64,000 nucleotides of DNA from JAGLWP01 sp964406515. Its GTDB lineage: Archaea > Nanobdellota > Nanobdellia > Pacearchaeales > GW2011-AR1. The notes below the pieces were generated by a model, which saw nothing but the letters and a program-made list of their open reading frames with translations, searched no databases and was not told where the DNA came from. Shown piece by piece: positions 1 to 8,697 of this stretch. A program made the translations under genes and the position numbers. The DNA is taken from NCBI GenBank assembly GCA_964406515.1, contig CAYORV010000001.1, forward strand, positions 37,852 to 101,851, given 5' to 3'. Numbering within the stretch: the stretch's first letter is position 1; the number at the start of each line of letters is the position of its first letter.

Positions 1-706
1 TAACGAGGGGCAATAAAATTAGAGCAAATATGCCAAGTGCTATCCACAATGGCTTATTTTTTAATAATTTTAATTTGTCTTTTATGAACATAAAAAGTAA
101 AAAAATTGGAGCAAAAATCCAATTCTGCATTCTTGTTAAAATTGCAAGAGCAAAGAAAATTGCAAAGAGATAAATAAATTTGTTTCCTTGTTTAAGTTCG
201 TATCCTTTCCAAAAAAATAGTAGACTTAACAGAATAAAAAAAGTTGAGGGAATTGAAGTCATTGGCCTTCCAGTGAAAAAAAGAGATACCCAAGACAAAG
301 ATAATCCAATGCAGGCATAGAGAGCATATTTTTTGTTAAACATGTTTTTTATTAAGAAATATGAAACTGCTACTATCCCTGTAGAAAATAATACTGTAAC
401 AAATCGAATGGTTGCGTCTCCTAACCCAATTCTAAAGAAAAGTGAACCTAAAAACGGCCATAAAAACCCCCTACGATAATACCAAATATCGCTCATCTCT
501 CCAATCCCTGCCCAATATTTTGCAGTAGACATATATTCTGCAGCGTCAAACCACATTGCTTGATCTTTTGTTGCTATGAAAACTAAAATCCTTATTATAA
601 AAGCAGCCAATAATACTATAAGAAAAGCTTTGTCATAATTATTTTTTACCCATCCAAAAATATTTTTTTTAATCCAATTTTTTCTTTTTTCTAAAAATTC
701 TTCCAT
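1..706 (-). CDS. Membrane glycosyltransferase, GT39/ArnT-PMT-like (partial, C-terminus outside window)
   Basis: This open frame reads leftward from an ATG at 704-706 and runs off the left edge without a stop, giving about 235 visible residues. A basic N-terminus (MEEFLEKRKNW) is followed by a first membrane segment (AFLIVLLAAFIIRILVF). A loop with acidic and aromatic residues (QAMWFDAAEY) comes next, then several further hydrophobic segments. That layout fits polyprenyl-phosphate-sugar-dependent membrane transferases of the GT39/ArnT/PMT type, where an Asp in the first external loop is catalytic. The enzyme would add a sugar to a lipid or protein on the outer face of the membrane, which suits its place at the edge of a glycan island. 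The family call rests on topology and loop character. Another GT-C family is possible. Confidence 0.62.
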   Translation of the reverse strand, partial: MEEFLEKRKNWIKKNIFGWVKNNYDKAFLIVLLAAFIIRILVFIATKDQAMWFDAAEYMSTAKYWAGIGEMSDIWYYRRGFLWPFLGSLFFRIGLGDATIRFVTVLFSTGIVAVSYFLIKNMFNKKYALYACIGLSLSWVSLFFTGRPMTSIPSTFFILLSLLFFWKGYELKQGNKFIYLFAIFFALAILTRMQNWIFAPIFLLFMFIKDKLKLLKNKPLWIALGIFALILLPLV

Positions 707-746
707 GATTAGTTTTGGGGAAAAGGGTTTTTATTTGTTATTGTGA

Positions 747-1775
747 TTATAAATCTATGAACGTCTCTTTATTTGTTCCTGGACAATCTTTACAAAGTGG
801 GATTTCTTTTTTATTTTTTAGAATCATCTTCCTAAAATTTGTATATTTTTGATTATTCCAAATTTCTTTGATTGGACTTTTGAATGCATTTCCAAAAACA
901 AAAAGATTGTTCATATCAAAACAACATGGGACTACTGTTCCATCCCAATTTATTACTATTTCTTCCCAAATAAAATCACACCAATTTTTTACCTTAACTT
1001 TTGATTTCACTCCCTCTTCTTGGATTTCATATCTTGAGTATTTTTTGTTTGTTGGAATGTATTTTTTTATATCCTTTTTAGAAAAATAATCCATAATCCC
1101 CACTGTTTTGAAAACCAATTCATCTATGCCTATTTTTTTTGCAAGAAATTTTATTTTGTTAATCTCATGTTCATTGTGTTTCATAATTATAAATTGTAAC
1201 TTGATATAAGGAGATTTTTTATTCAGTCTCTTTTTTTCTTCTACTAAAAGTTTTATTGATTCTATAATCTTGTTAAAATCCCCTCCTTTTCTATATTTTT
1301 TGTAAGTTTCTTCAGAGGCCCCATCTAAGGAGATTATTAATTCGTCTAAACCAGATTTGATTAAGTTCTTTGCTATTTCATCATTTAAAAAATAACTATT
1401 GGTACTTAGGTTGGTGAATATTTTCTTTTCTTTAGCATAGGCAATCATTTTGAAAATATCTTTATTCAATAAAGGCTCACCCCAATTCCACATTCTTAGA
1501 TGGATTACATAATCTGCCATTTCATCAATTATTTTCTTAAAATTTGGGAAGGTTAGGAAACCTTTTGCTCGTTTCACTAAACCAGCCCCCGTTGGACACA
1601 AAGGACATTTAAGATTACAGATGTTTGTTGGTTCAATCATTATTGTCGTGGGATATCCTTTGATTTTAGAAAGTTTTAGATATTTTGAAACATTTATCAT
1701 AATAAGATTCATTAATCTTTTCTTACTAAAAAGGACGTATTTTAAAAAATAATTTATTTTTCTTTTTAATTTCAT
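747..1775 (-). CDS. Radical SAM/SPASM domain protein
   Basis: A protein of 342 residues. The radical SAM cysteine motif is CNLKCPLC, preceded by IEPTNI, at about residues 53-60. The C-terminus carries a SPASM-type cluster-binding region: a Cys in NWCDFIW, paired cysteines in VVPCCF, and CKDC close to the end. Enzymes of this type use S-adenosylmethionine and auxiliary iron-sulfur clusters to modify peptides, sugars or cofactors. The start codon overlaps the stop of the upstream GT2 gene in an ATGA arrangement, so the two are probably translated together. The substrate is unknown. In this setting a sugar or a glycan carrier is a reasonable guess. Confidence 0.85.
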   Translation of the reverse strand: MKLKRKINYFLKYVLFSKKRLMNLIMINVSKYLKLSKIKGYPTTIMIEPTNICNLKCPLCPTGAGLVKRAKGFLTFPNFKKIIDEMADYVIHLRMWNWGEPLLNKDIFKMIAYAKEKKIFTNLSTNSYFLNDEIAKNLIKSGLDELIISLDGASEETYKKYRKGGDFNKIIESIKLLVEEKKRLNKKSPYIKLQFIIMKHNEHEINKIKFLAKKIGIDELVFKTVGIMDYFSKKDIKKYIPTNKKYSRYEIQEEGVKSKVKVKNWCDFIWEEIVINWDGTVVPCCFDMNNLFVFGNAFKSPIKEIWNNQKYTNFRKMILKNKKEIPLCKDCPGTNKETFIDL

Positions 1776-2683
1776 TTTTTATAATCCAAGGTTTTTGTTG
1801 ATTCTGAACGAGACCATTGTGCAACATATGTGGTTTTTTTAATTTTTATTTCATAAAATGTTTTTAACCAAACATATAATCTTGGAGGATATAATAAAAA
1901 AGTCCAATAAAACTCCTTTATAGTCTTAGGGAAAGAAAGTGCAAAAGAAAATCCGTAGAAAATTTCATTGATTAAGGACTTTTGTTTAATTTCTTTTGAG
2001 GTAACATACTTGTTCATAGCTTCATGAGATTTTGCAGAACGAACTTTTTGTTTTACCCAATCAGAAAAATTTCGTGGGTACATCACATATACTTTTGCAT
2101 TTGGTTGGTAGATATTTTTATAACCTTTTTGTATAATCAAATAAGGGATTATTGCATCTTCTGCAACATCATTTGGGATTTCTTTCAAAAGATTATTTTT
2201 CATTGCTAAAAGGTTCGCACATTGTTCTACAAATTTTCCCTTGTGAAATCGCATTTCCCTTAATTTATGGGCTGCGTTTGTTAGAAGGTGTGCCCAAAAT
2301 CCAAAAATATTGTCTCGATTATTTTGTGGACAAGGTTTTCCACCAACACATCCAACAGAGGGGTCTTCAAATTCTTTCAAAATTATTTTAATAGCATCTT
2401 TTTCAACAAATTTATTTCCATCTGTCCAAATTAAAATTTCCCCTTTAGCTAATTTAAGAATTTTGTTCATTAATTTATTTTTGTCAGGGTCGTCTTGTTT
2501 AACATAACGAATTATAGAAGGATATCTCTTTTTGTAATCCATTATTACTTTTTTTGTGGGTTCATCAGGACAAGCCACGATAAGTTCAAATTTTTCATTG
2601 AAATCCTCTTGATTAAGAAGTCGTTTAATACACTCGTTTGTTGATTTTGGGTCGTTATATGCTGTAACAATTAGTGAAATCAT
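1772..2683 (-). CDS. Glycosyltransferase family 2
   Basis: A GT-A fold glycosyltransferase. The N-terminus has the usual nucleotide-sugar strand (MISLIVTAYND), followed by IVACPDEPTKK and a metal-site equivalent reading TDGN in place of a plain DxD. An Asp-containing motif (VAEDAI) sits near residue 190. The last 60 residues contain a hydrophobic patch that may touch the membrane. A Met codon 9 nt further upstream (2692) is possible. I prefer 2683 because a minus-strand TATA-like element lies at 2701-2713 and because the paralog at 8649-9539 also begins MISIIVTA. The two paralogs bracket the heptose operon, so heptose transfer is a possible role, but that is inference. Confidence 0.85.
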   Translation of the reverse strand: MISLIVTAYNDPKSTNECIKRLLNQEDFNEKFELIVACPDEPTKKVIMDYKKRYPSIIRYVKQDDPDKNKLMNKILKLAKGEILIWTDGNKFVEKDAIKIILKEFEDPSVGCVGGKPCPQNNRDNIFGFWAHLLTNAAHKLREMRFHKGKFVEQCANLLAMKNNLLKEIPNDVAEDAIIPYLIIQKGYKNIYQPNAKVYVMYPRNFSDWVKQKVRSAKSHEAMNKYVTSKEIKQKSLINEIFYGFSFALSFPKTIKEFYWTFLLYPPRLYVWLKTFYEIKIKKTTYVAQWSRSESTKTLDYKK

Positions 2684-2700
2684 TTCAGTCATAATCAGAC

Positions 2701-2713
2701 TGTTTTTAAAAGG
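2701..2713 (-). promoter_or_regulatory. Archaeal TATA box for the GT2/radical SAM pair
   Basis: On the minus strand this reads as a CTTTTAAAAA element about 20-25 nt before the ATG at 2683, the spacing expected for a leaderless archaeal transcript. Confidence 0.5.
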
Positions 2714-2754
2714 TTTATGAAGGTTAAACAGATGATATAGAGTTTATCTACAAA

Positions 2755-2766
2755 ATTCTTATAAAG
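2755..2766 (+). promoter_or_regulatory. Archaeal TATA box for the heptose operon
   Basis: The sequence TTCTTATAAAG lies about 22 nt before the ATG at 2788. No Shine-Dalgarno sequence precedes that ATG, which suggests a leaderless or nearly leaderless mRNA. Confidence 0.6.
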
Positions 2767-2787
2767 TGAGGTCTATAAATAATAAGA

Positions 2788-3534
2788 ATGAGAGCAATTT
2801 TACTTTCTGCTGGAAGGGGGGAAAGATTAAAACCCTTAACAGATACTATGCCAAAAGTCATGATTCCAATAAATGGTAAGCCACTTCTTCAATATTGGAT
2901 AGAATTTTTGAAGAAATATGGAATTGAAGAGATAGCAATTAATGTATGGTACCTGGGCGAACAAATAATGAATTATTTTGGAGATGGTTCTAAATTTGGT
3001 GTAAAGATAAAATACTCAAAAGAAGAAGCTCTTCTTGGAACAGCTACGCCCATTAAAAGGATTGAAGAATTATATCCTGGGTTTTGTTCAGAAGATAAAT
3101 TTTTGGTAATTTATGCAGATAATTTAACAGATATGGATTTGAAAAAAGTTTTTGAATTTCATGAATTACATAAACCTCTTGTTACATTAACTTTGCATAA
3201 ACATGATGAACCTTGGACAAGAGGGATTGTTAGCACAACAGAAGAAGGTAAAGTTACAGGTTTTATAGAAAAACCACAAAAAGAAGATATTTTATCTGGA
3301 AAATATCCTGGAGAATCTGCATCATGTGTTTATATTCTTGAGCCAGGCGTATTAAAATATTTGAAAGATGAGAAAGAAGACCTTGGGACAGATTTGTTCC
3401 CTCGATTATTGGAAAATAATTGCGAATTATATGCTTTTAATCCTCATGCATGTGTAATGGATACTGGAACCTCAGAAAGATATAAAAGAGCAAAAAAAGA
3501 AGTTGCAGAAAATCCTGAGAGGTTTAATTTCTAA
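2788..3534 (+). CDS. Sugar-1-phosphate nucleotidyltransferase, HddC-like
   Basis: A protein of 248 residues with the N-terminal signature AGRGERLKPLT followed by PKVMIPINGKPLL, which is the NTP-binding loop and sugar-phosphate site of the RmlA/GCD1 nucleotidyltransferase family. YADN near residue 112 supplies a metal-binding Asp, and IEKP follows near 160. The reaction is sugar-1-phosphate plus NTP giving NDP-sugar and pyrophosphate. It leads an operon with heptose kinases and a phosphoheptose isomerase, so the likely substrate is D-glycero-D-manno-heptose 1-phosphate, giving GDP-heptose as HddC does. A mannose or glucose 1-phosphate substrate cannot be excluded from sequence alone. Confidence 0.82.
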   Translation: MRAILLSAGRGERLKPLTDTMPKVMIPINGKPLLQYWIEFLKKYGIEEIAINVWYLGEQIMNYFGDGSKFGVKIKYSKEEALLGTATPIKRIEELYPGFCSEDKFLVIYADNLTDMDLKKVFEFHELHKPLVTLTLHKHDEPWTRGIVSTTEEGKVTGFIEKPQKEDILSGKYPGESASCVYILEPGVLKYLKDEKEDLGTDLFPRLLENNCELYAFNPHACVMDTGTSERYKRAKKEVAENPERFNF

Positions 3535-3596
3535 CTATAAAATATATATTTTCTCTTCATAATCCTTAAAAAAGAATTATATTTTATAAAAAAGAG

Positions 3597-5321
3597 ATGA
3601 TAATATCAAGAACACCTTACAGAGTTGATTTGATTGGAGATGGCACAGATATCGGAAGTTTTTGTAATAAAGAAAGAGGGTGTATTGTTAATGCAACTAT
3701 TCAAAAATATATTTATGTTATTGTTCATCCTTCAAAAGATAAAAAGATTAATGTTAGTTGCGGAGGAGAAACAGAAATAGTTGGTAATGTAGAAGAATTA
3801 AAAAATGGCCGTGTGAAGGAAGCGATGAAAATGGTGGGGGTTTTTGGAGGAATTGAGATTCATTCTATTGCAGATGCGCAAACAGGGACAGGTCTTGGAG
3901 GTTCAAGTTCTTTTACTGTGGGAGTGTTAAATGCTCTCCATAAATACAAGGGAGAAGAAGTAACCCAAGAAGTATTAGCAAAAGAAGCATCTCAAGTAGA
4001 AATTGACATTTTAAAAGAACCAATAGGAAGGCAGGACCAATATGCTGCTGCTTATGGGGGATTTAATCAAATGGAATTTGTTAATGAAAAAGTAGTTGTT
4101 TCAAAATTAATAAATAATTTAGAATTAAAAAAAGAGGTAGAGGAAAAAATGATGATGTTTTCTCTTGGTGAAGATAGGTCGGCCACTTCAATTCTCTCAG
4201 AACAAAATAAAGAAATGCAAACAAATCAGAGAGTTTTTGATGCTATGAGGGATATGAGGAACCTTGCAGATTATTCTTCTTTTGAAATTAAAAGTGGGGA
4301 AATTGAAAATTTTGGGAAATTTTTGCAAAAAAATTGGAATCTTAAAAAAGAACTTATTCAGAATATAAATAATCCTTCTATTGAAGAATATTATAATCTT
4401 GCAATAGAAAATGGGGCAGAAGGAGCAAAACTCTCTGGTGCAGGGGGAAGTGGTTTTCTTTTAGTTTATGCTCCCTTAGAAAAACAGGAGAGGATAAGAT
4501 ATGCTCTTCATGATTTAGAAGAACACAAATTTGAACTTGAAGAAAAAGGAAGTTCAATTATTTATTCTAAAGAAGATGATGGAGAACAATTAACTTTAAA
4601 TAAAAATTCCGAGAAAGAAATTAATAATATGGTAAAAGGTATAGCATTTGATTTGGAAGGGACTGTAGTTAATTTAGACCCCCTTCATATTTCTGCGCAC
4701 TTAGAAGTTTTTAGAAGGGTTGGATTAAATTTATCTAGTGAAGAGGCTATGGAAAAAATTGAACATTTTATTGGAGGCCCAGATAGTGCAATAATGGAAG
4801 ATGTTTACAATTTAGGTTATACTAATATGTCAATTGAAGAAATGGTAAAGTTAGATAAACAATTGTATGAAGAACAACTTAATGTGGCTGAAATTTCTCC
4901 TCGTCCAGGATTTTTAGAATTTCTTGAAAAAATAAAAGAATTGGAAATCCCCTATTCTATAGGTTCATTAACTGCAACTGAACAAGCAGATTTCATCTTA
5001 GAAAAATCTGGGCTCTATAATCATTTTAAGAAAGATAAAATTGTTTTAAAAGAAAATGTGAAAAATCTTAAACCCTCTCCGGATGTTTATTTAGAGACCG
5101 CGAGAAAGATGGGAATTCCCCCAGAAAATCAATTAGTATTTGAAGATTCCCACAATGGAGTAAAAGCTGCATTGGCTGCAGGATCAAAAGTAATTGGGAT
5201 GCCAGTTTATCAAACTAAATTTATAATCAATAGATTAAATAAAACCGGAGCACATAAAGTTCTTTTAGGATGGGAAGGGGTGAATATTATTCAACTCTCT
5301 GAGGAAATTTTTAAGCATTAA
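3597..5321 (+). CDS. Fusion of heptose-7-phosphate kinase (HddA-like) and HAD phosphatase
   Basis: The 574 residues form two enzymes. Residues 1-325 are a GHMP kinase beginning TPYRVDLIGDGTD, with the ATP loop GTGLGGSSSF near 100 and GAGGSGF near 285, closest in style to D-glycero-D-manno-heptose-7-phosphate kinase. Residues 343-574 are a HAD subfamily IA domain of the beta-phosphoglucomutase type, with VFEDSHNGVKAA as its last acidic motif. The pair would phosphorylate heptose 7-phosphate at C1 and then remove the C7 phosphate. The first HAD motif reads DLEGT, so the usual second Asp is Glu, which is odd and may change activity. In bacteria the phosphatase is a separate GmhB protein of a different HAD class. 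Confidence 0.82.
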   Translation: MIISRTPYRVDLIGDGTDIGSFCNKERGCIVNATIQKYIYVIVHPSKDKKINVSCGGETEIVGNVEELKNGRVKEAMKMVGVFGGIEIHSIADAQTGTGLGGSSSFTVGVLNALHKYKGEEVTQEVLAKEASQVEIDILKEPIGRQDQYAAAYGGFNQMEFVNEKVVVSKLINNLELKKEVEEKMMMFSLGEDRSATSILSEQNKEMQTNQRVFDAMRDMRNLADYSSFEIKSGEIENFGKFLQKNWNLKKELIQNINNPSIEEYYNLAIENGAEGAKLSGAGGSGFLLVYAPLEKQERIRYALHDLEEHKFELEEKGSSIIYSKEDDGEQLTLNKNSEKEINNMVKGIAFDLEGTVVNLDPLHISAHLEVFRRVGLNLSSEEAMEKIEHFIGGPDSAIMEDVYNLGYTNMSIEEMVKLDKQLYEEQLNVAEISPRPGFLEFLEKIKELEIPYSIGSLTATEQADFILEKSGLYNHFKKDKIVLKENVKNLKPSPDVYLETARKMGIPPENQLVFEDSHNGVKAALAAGSKVIGMPVYQTKFIINRLNKTGAHKVLLGWEGVNIIQLSEEIFKH

Positions 5322-5346
5322 TAGTAAAAGTAATGTATATAGTATT

Positions 5347-5364
5347 CCTCAACAATCTTTAAAA
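5347..5364 (+). promoter_or_regulatory. Conserved extended promoter motif before the second kinase
   Basis: CCTCAACAATCTTTAAAA ends about 27 nt before the ATG at 5392. It matches a motif repeated before many genes in this window and suggests an internal start site within the heptose operon. Confidence 0.55.
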
Positions 5365-5391
5365 GAAAAGAGTATCTAAATAATAAAAAGG

Positions 5392-6363
5392 ATGATAATT
5401 TCAAAAACACCATTGAGGATAAATTTTTCTGGAGGAGCGACAGACTTAAAAGATTATAGGCAGGTTCATGGAGGGGCAGTTCTTAATGTTTCTATTAATC
5501 AGTATGCATATATTATTGCAAAAGAAAGAGTTGATAATGACCTCTGGTTAAAATATTCAAAAAATGAAATTGTGAAAAATGTAGACCAGGTACAAAATGA
5601 AGTATGGAAAGAATGCTTGATGGCTACAGGAGTCACTAAAGGGGCAGAGATCGTTGCAATGGCAGATATTCCTAAAGGATTTGGACTTGGAGGATCAAGT
5701 GCCTTTACAGTTGGTTCATTAAATGCCCTTCATGCTTTAACTGGAAAACATAAATCTGGAAAAGAGCTTGCTGAAGAAGCTGTAGAAATTGGGAAAAAGA
5801 TATCAAAGGCATATGGGTCTCAAGATTATTATGCTTCATCTCATGGAGGCCTTAATCTTATTGAATTTGGAAAAGAAGAGGGGGTTTTTGTTAATCCAAT
5901 AATCATTCCTCCTTCATTGAAGAAAAGTCTTTCTCAGAATTTGTTATTATTTGACATGAGAACGCAAAAGGCAATAGATCCCTTATCAAATTTAAATACA
6001 GGAATGCAAACAAATGAAGGAACACTTCATAAAATTAAAGAGATTGTTTATGCTACTAGAGATTCATTGCATTCTTTAGATTTAAGGAGGTTTGGAGAAT
6101 TATTACATGAAAATTGGGAGTATAAAAAGACAGTTCTAAAGAATATCTCTAATTCAGAAATTGATAGATATTATAATCTAGCGAGAGAGGCTGGGGCGAT
6201 AGGTGGAAAAATGTGTTGCAGTCCAGAATCTGGAGGATTCTTATTAGTTTATGGGGAACCAGAAAAACAAGACCAAATTAGAGCAGCATTAAATCTTAAG
6301 GAAGTTCCATTTGAATTTGAATCTGGACAATCAGGAAGTAAAATTATTTATGTTGGAGAGTAA
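5392..6363 (+). CDS. GHMP-family kinase, second HddA-like heptose kinase
   Basis: A protein of 323 residues in the GHMP kinase superfamily. It opens with TPLRINFSGGATDL, has the ATP-binding loop KGFGLGGSSAF near residues 93-103, and a C-terminal glycine-rich motif (SPESGGFLLVY). It resembles the kinase half of the preceding gene but lacks the HAD part and is clearly diverged from it. It is followed directly by the phosphoheptose isomerase gene, with the two genes abutting. Having two kinases in one operon suggests two heptose phosphates or two anomers are handled, or that one copy has moved to another sugar. I cannot tell which from sequence. Confidence 0.8.
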   Translation: MIISKTPLRINFSGGATDLKDYRQVHGGAVLNVSINQYAYIIAKERVDNDLWLKYSKNEIVKNVDQVQNEVWKECLMATGVTKGAEIVAMADIPKGFGLGGSSAFTVGSLNALHALTGKHKSGKELAEEAVEIGKKISKAYGSQDYYASSHGGLNLIEFGKEEGVFVNPIIIPPSLKKSLSQNLLLFDMRTQKAIDPLSNLNTGMQTNEGTLHKIKEIVYATRDSLHSLDLRRFGELLHENWEYKKTVLKNISNSEIDRYYNLAREAGAIGGKMCCSPESGGFLLVYGEPEKQDQIRAALNLKEVPFEFESGQSGSKIIYVGE

Positions 6364-6975
6364 ATGAATTTTGCAAAAGAATATTTCCGGGAATTATATG
6401 AGGGATTAGACAAAATTGATCCAGACAAAATAGAAAAAGTAACAGATGTTTTGTTAAACGCTTGGAAGAATGGTCAACAGGTTTTTATTTTAGGTAATGG
6501 GGGGAGTGCGGCTACTGCATCTCATATGGCATGTGATTTTGGAAAGGGAACTTTGAAAAAAATGTATGACCCTGTAGAAAAAAGATTTAAAGTTATATCC
6601 TTGACAGATAATGCTCCTTTATTAACTGCATTGGCAAATGATGTCGGTTATGAAAATATTTTTGCCCAGCAGTTATATAATCAAATTAAGATGGGAGATA
6701 TAGTTATAGTTATAACAGGTAGTGGGAACAGTGAAAATGTATTAAGGGCAATTAAAGTAGCTCAAGATAAAAAAGCCACCATCATAGCATTTTTGGGTGC
6801 TGATGGCGGTAAGGCAAAAGACATGGTGGATTATTGCATAATCTATGAAGAATTACATTATGGGAGAATAGAAGATGCACATAGTATTCTTTCACATTTA
6901 ATTACTAATTGGTTAAAAGAAAAATTAGATAGTCTAAAAGGTTCTGGGGAATTTTTTAAGGAAGAAGCAAAATGA
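6364..6975 (+). CDS. gmhA: Phosphoheptose isomerase, GmhA-like SIS protein
   Basis: A single SIS domain of 203 residues, the usual GmhA length. The sugar-phosphate loop reads GNGGSAATASH near residues 44-54, a second Ser/Thr loop is ITGSGNSENV near 118, and the C-terminus has IEDAHSILSH, where GmhA places its catalytic His. GmhA converts sedoheptulose 7-phosphate to D-glycero-D-manno-heptose 7-phosphate. The ATG follows the stop codon of the kinase directly, and the end overlaps the next gene by 4 nt. With the neighbouring kinase, phosphatase and nucleotidyltransferase this completes a plausible route to an NDP-heptose. Confidence 0.85.
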   Translation: MNFAKEYFRELYEGLDKIDPDKIEKVTDVLLNAWKNGQQVFILGNGGSAATASHMACDFGKGTLKKMYDPVEKRFKVISLTDNAPLLTALANDVGYENIFAQQLYNQIKMGDIVIVITGSGNSENVLRAIKVAQDKKATIIAFLGADGGKAKDMVDYCIIYEELHYGRIEDAHSILSHLITNWLKEKLDSLKGSGEFFKEEAK

Positions 6976-8069
6976 AAGTGTTAATAACTGGTGGAGCAGG
7001 ATTTATTGGAAGTCATACAGCAGATTTACTTTCATCAAAAGGATATTCAATAAAGATTTTAGATAATCTTAGTCCTCCAGTCCATGATGGAGATTGGCCA
7101 GATTATGTTAAAAATAAAGGATATGAGCTAATCAGAGGGGATGTTACTGATAAAGAGGTTTTTACTGAAGCAATGAGGGATGTTAATTATATATTTCATC
7201 TTGCTGCATATCAAGATCAAATGCCAGATTTTAGTAAATTTTTTAGAGTAAATACAGTAAGCACGGCTCTTATCTTTGAAATTATTTTAGAAAATAAGTT
7301 TCCTGTTAAAAAGATAGTTTATGCAAGTTCTCAATTTGTATATGGGGATGGAGTTTATATTTCAAGTGATGGAAAAGAATTTTATCCTGAATTAAGATCA
7401 GAAGAACAATTTAAAAATAAAATATGGAATATATTGGATGCAAAAGGGGAGCTTGCAAAATTTATTCCGTTCAAAGAAGAGCAAAAGGTTAATCCGACAA
7501 ATTGTTATGGATTATCAAAGATGGCTTCTGAGAATTTATCTATAAGATTGGGAAAAACTTATGGAATTCCTGTTTCAATTGTGAGATATTCTATTGTCCA
7601 GGGTTCAAGACAATCCCCAAAAAATATGTACTCTGGAGCATTAAGAATTTTTGTGACGCAAGCACTTGCTGAACAACCCATCACAGTTACTGAAGATGGA
7701 AATCAAGTGAGGGATTTTGTGAATGTTGAAGATGTTGCAAGAGCAAATGTTTTAATGATAGAGGAACCAAGAACAGATTTTGAAATATATAATGTTGGAG
7801 GTGGACAGGGGTACAAGATTAAGGATTTTGCAGAGATGGTCAAAAGAATAACAAATTCTAATTCTGAAATTTTAATTGATGGAAGATTTAGAAGAACAGA
7901 TGCAAGAGATTCTATATCAAATATATCAAAATTAAGAAATTTGGGTTGGAATCCGATTCATACTCCTGAAAAATCAATTAAAGATTATACTAATTGGATT
8001 AAAACAGCAGGATTTGATGTTGGAGAAATTGCAAAAGGAGTGAATGAAGGACAGAAAAAATTAGTTTGA
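6972..8069 (+). CDS. NAD-dependent sugar epimerase/dehydratase (extended SDR)
   Basis: A protein of 365 residues with the Rossmann motif GGAGFIGSH at residues 7-15, a SSQFVYG strand and the catalytic pair in YGLSKMASE (Tyr, three residues, Lys) near 178. The C-terminal part has NVEDVARANV and GGGQGYKIKDF, typical of nucleotide-sugar epimerases. It overlaps gmhA by 4 nt, so it probably acts on the heptose nucleotide made by this operon, for example by epimerising or modifying it. The closest well-known relatives by style are UDP-glucose 4-epimerase and GDP-sugar epimerases. The exact reaction is not evident. Confidence 0.82.
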   Translation: MKVLITGGAGFIGSHTADLLSSKGYSIKILDNLSPPVHDGDWPDYVKNKGYELIRGDVTDKEVFTEAMRDVNYIFHLAAYQDQMPDFSKFFRVNTVSTALIFEIILENKFPVKKIVYASSQFVYGDGVYISSDGKEFYPELRSEEQFKNKIWNILDAKGELAKFIPFKEEQKVNPTNCYGLSKMASENLSIRLGKTYGIPVSIVRYSIVQGSRQSPKNMYSGALRIFVTQALAEQPITVTEDGNQVRDFVNVEDVARANVLMIEEPRTDFEIYNVGGGQGYKIKDFAEMVKRITNSNSEILIDGRFRRTDARDSISNISKLRNLGWNPIHTPEKSIKDYTNWIKTAGFDVGEIAKGVNEGQKKLV

Positions 8070-8082
8070 AATATGTATTCTT

Positions 8083-8100
8083 CCTCAACAATATTTAAAA
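8083..8100 (+). promoter_or_regulatory. Conserved extended promoter motif before the RfaE2-like gene
   Basis: CCTCAACAATATTTAAAA lies 33 nt before the ATG at 8134 and matches the repeated motif seen at 5347, 19106, 19951 and 38368. Confidence 0.55.
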
Positions 8101-8133
8101 CAATTAGATTTTTAAAGAAAATAATAACATAAA

Positions 8134-8697
8134 ATGTTCCCAATAAATAATATTGAAATTTATTCTTCAGGAAAAATCATCAAACCAGAAGAAGTAGCTG
8201 TTTTTGTCTCAAAGTTGAAAAGTTTTGGGAAAAAAGTCGGTCTTTGTCTCGGATGTTTTGACCTGTTACATCCAGGTCATGTGAAACATTTAGAATCTGC
8301 TAAAAAATTATGTGATTATTTGATTGTTGCTGTAACTGCAGACAAATTTATAATCTCAAGAAAAGGTTCAGAAAGACCAATATTTAACGAACAGTTAAGA
8401 GCTTATATGCTTGCAACCTTAGAAGTTGTAGATTGCGTGGTTATTCAAAATTTTGAAAAAGGAACAGAACTTCTAGAATTGATTAAACCTTCTTTTTATA
8501 TTAAAGGACCTGATATAATTAATCTTGATACTCCTGCAATAAATGAAGAACGTGAGATGACTAAAAAAGTTGGTGGAGAGATGAGATATACTCGCGATCC
8601 TAAATGGGCCACAACAGACATTATAGAATTTATGAGTAATTTAAATAATCAGGAAGGTTCAAGTTCTGGAACATCTCCTCTCCATATGGGAACATAA
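8134..8697 (+). CDS. HIGH-superfamily nucleotidyltransferase, RfaE2/HldE C-terminal-like
   Basis: A protein of 187 residues with the nucleotide-binding motif HPGH inside GCFDLLHPGHVKHLE near residues 42-56. A flexible C-terminal loop reads ATTDIIEF, a variant of the ISTT motif. Members of this family activate heptose 1-phosphate with ATP or CTP (RfaE2), or glycerol phosphate with CTP (TagD). In this operon an activated heptose is the best guess, so the cluster may make two different NDP-heptoses. The last 16 or so codons overlap the convergent GT2 gene by 49 nt. The low-complexity tail (GSSSGTSPLHMGT) looks like read-through into that neighbour. Confidence 0.75.
   Translation: MFPINNIEIYSSGKIIKPEEVAVFVSKLKSFGKKVGLCLGCFDLLHPGHVKHLESAKKLCDYLIVAVTADKFIISRKGSERPIFNEQLRAYMLATLEVVDCVVIQNFEKGTELLELIKPSFYIKGPDIINLDTPAINEEREMTKKVGGEMRYTRDPKWATTDIIEFMSNLNNQEGSSSGTSPLHMGT

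Noticed and set aside
8134..8697. A full HldE kinase/nucleotidyltransferase
   Set aside because: Only the nucleotidyltransferase part is present. There is no PfkB-type kinase domain, and the kinases nearby are of the GHMP type.
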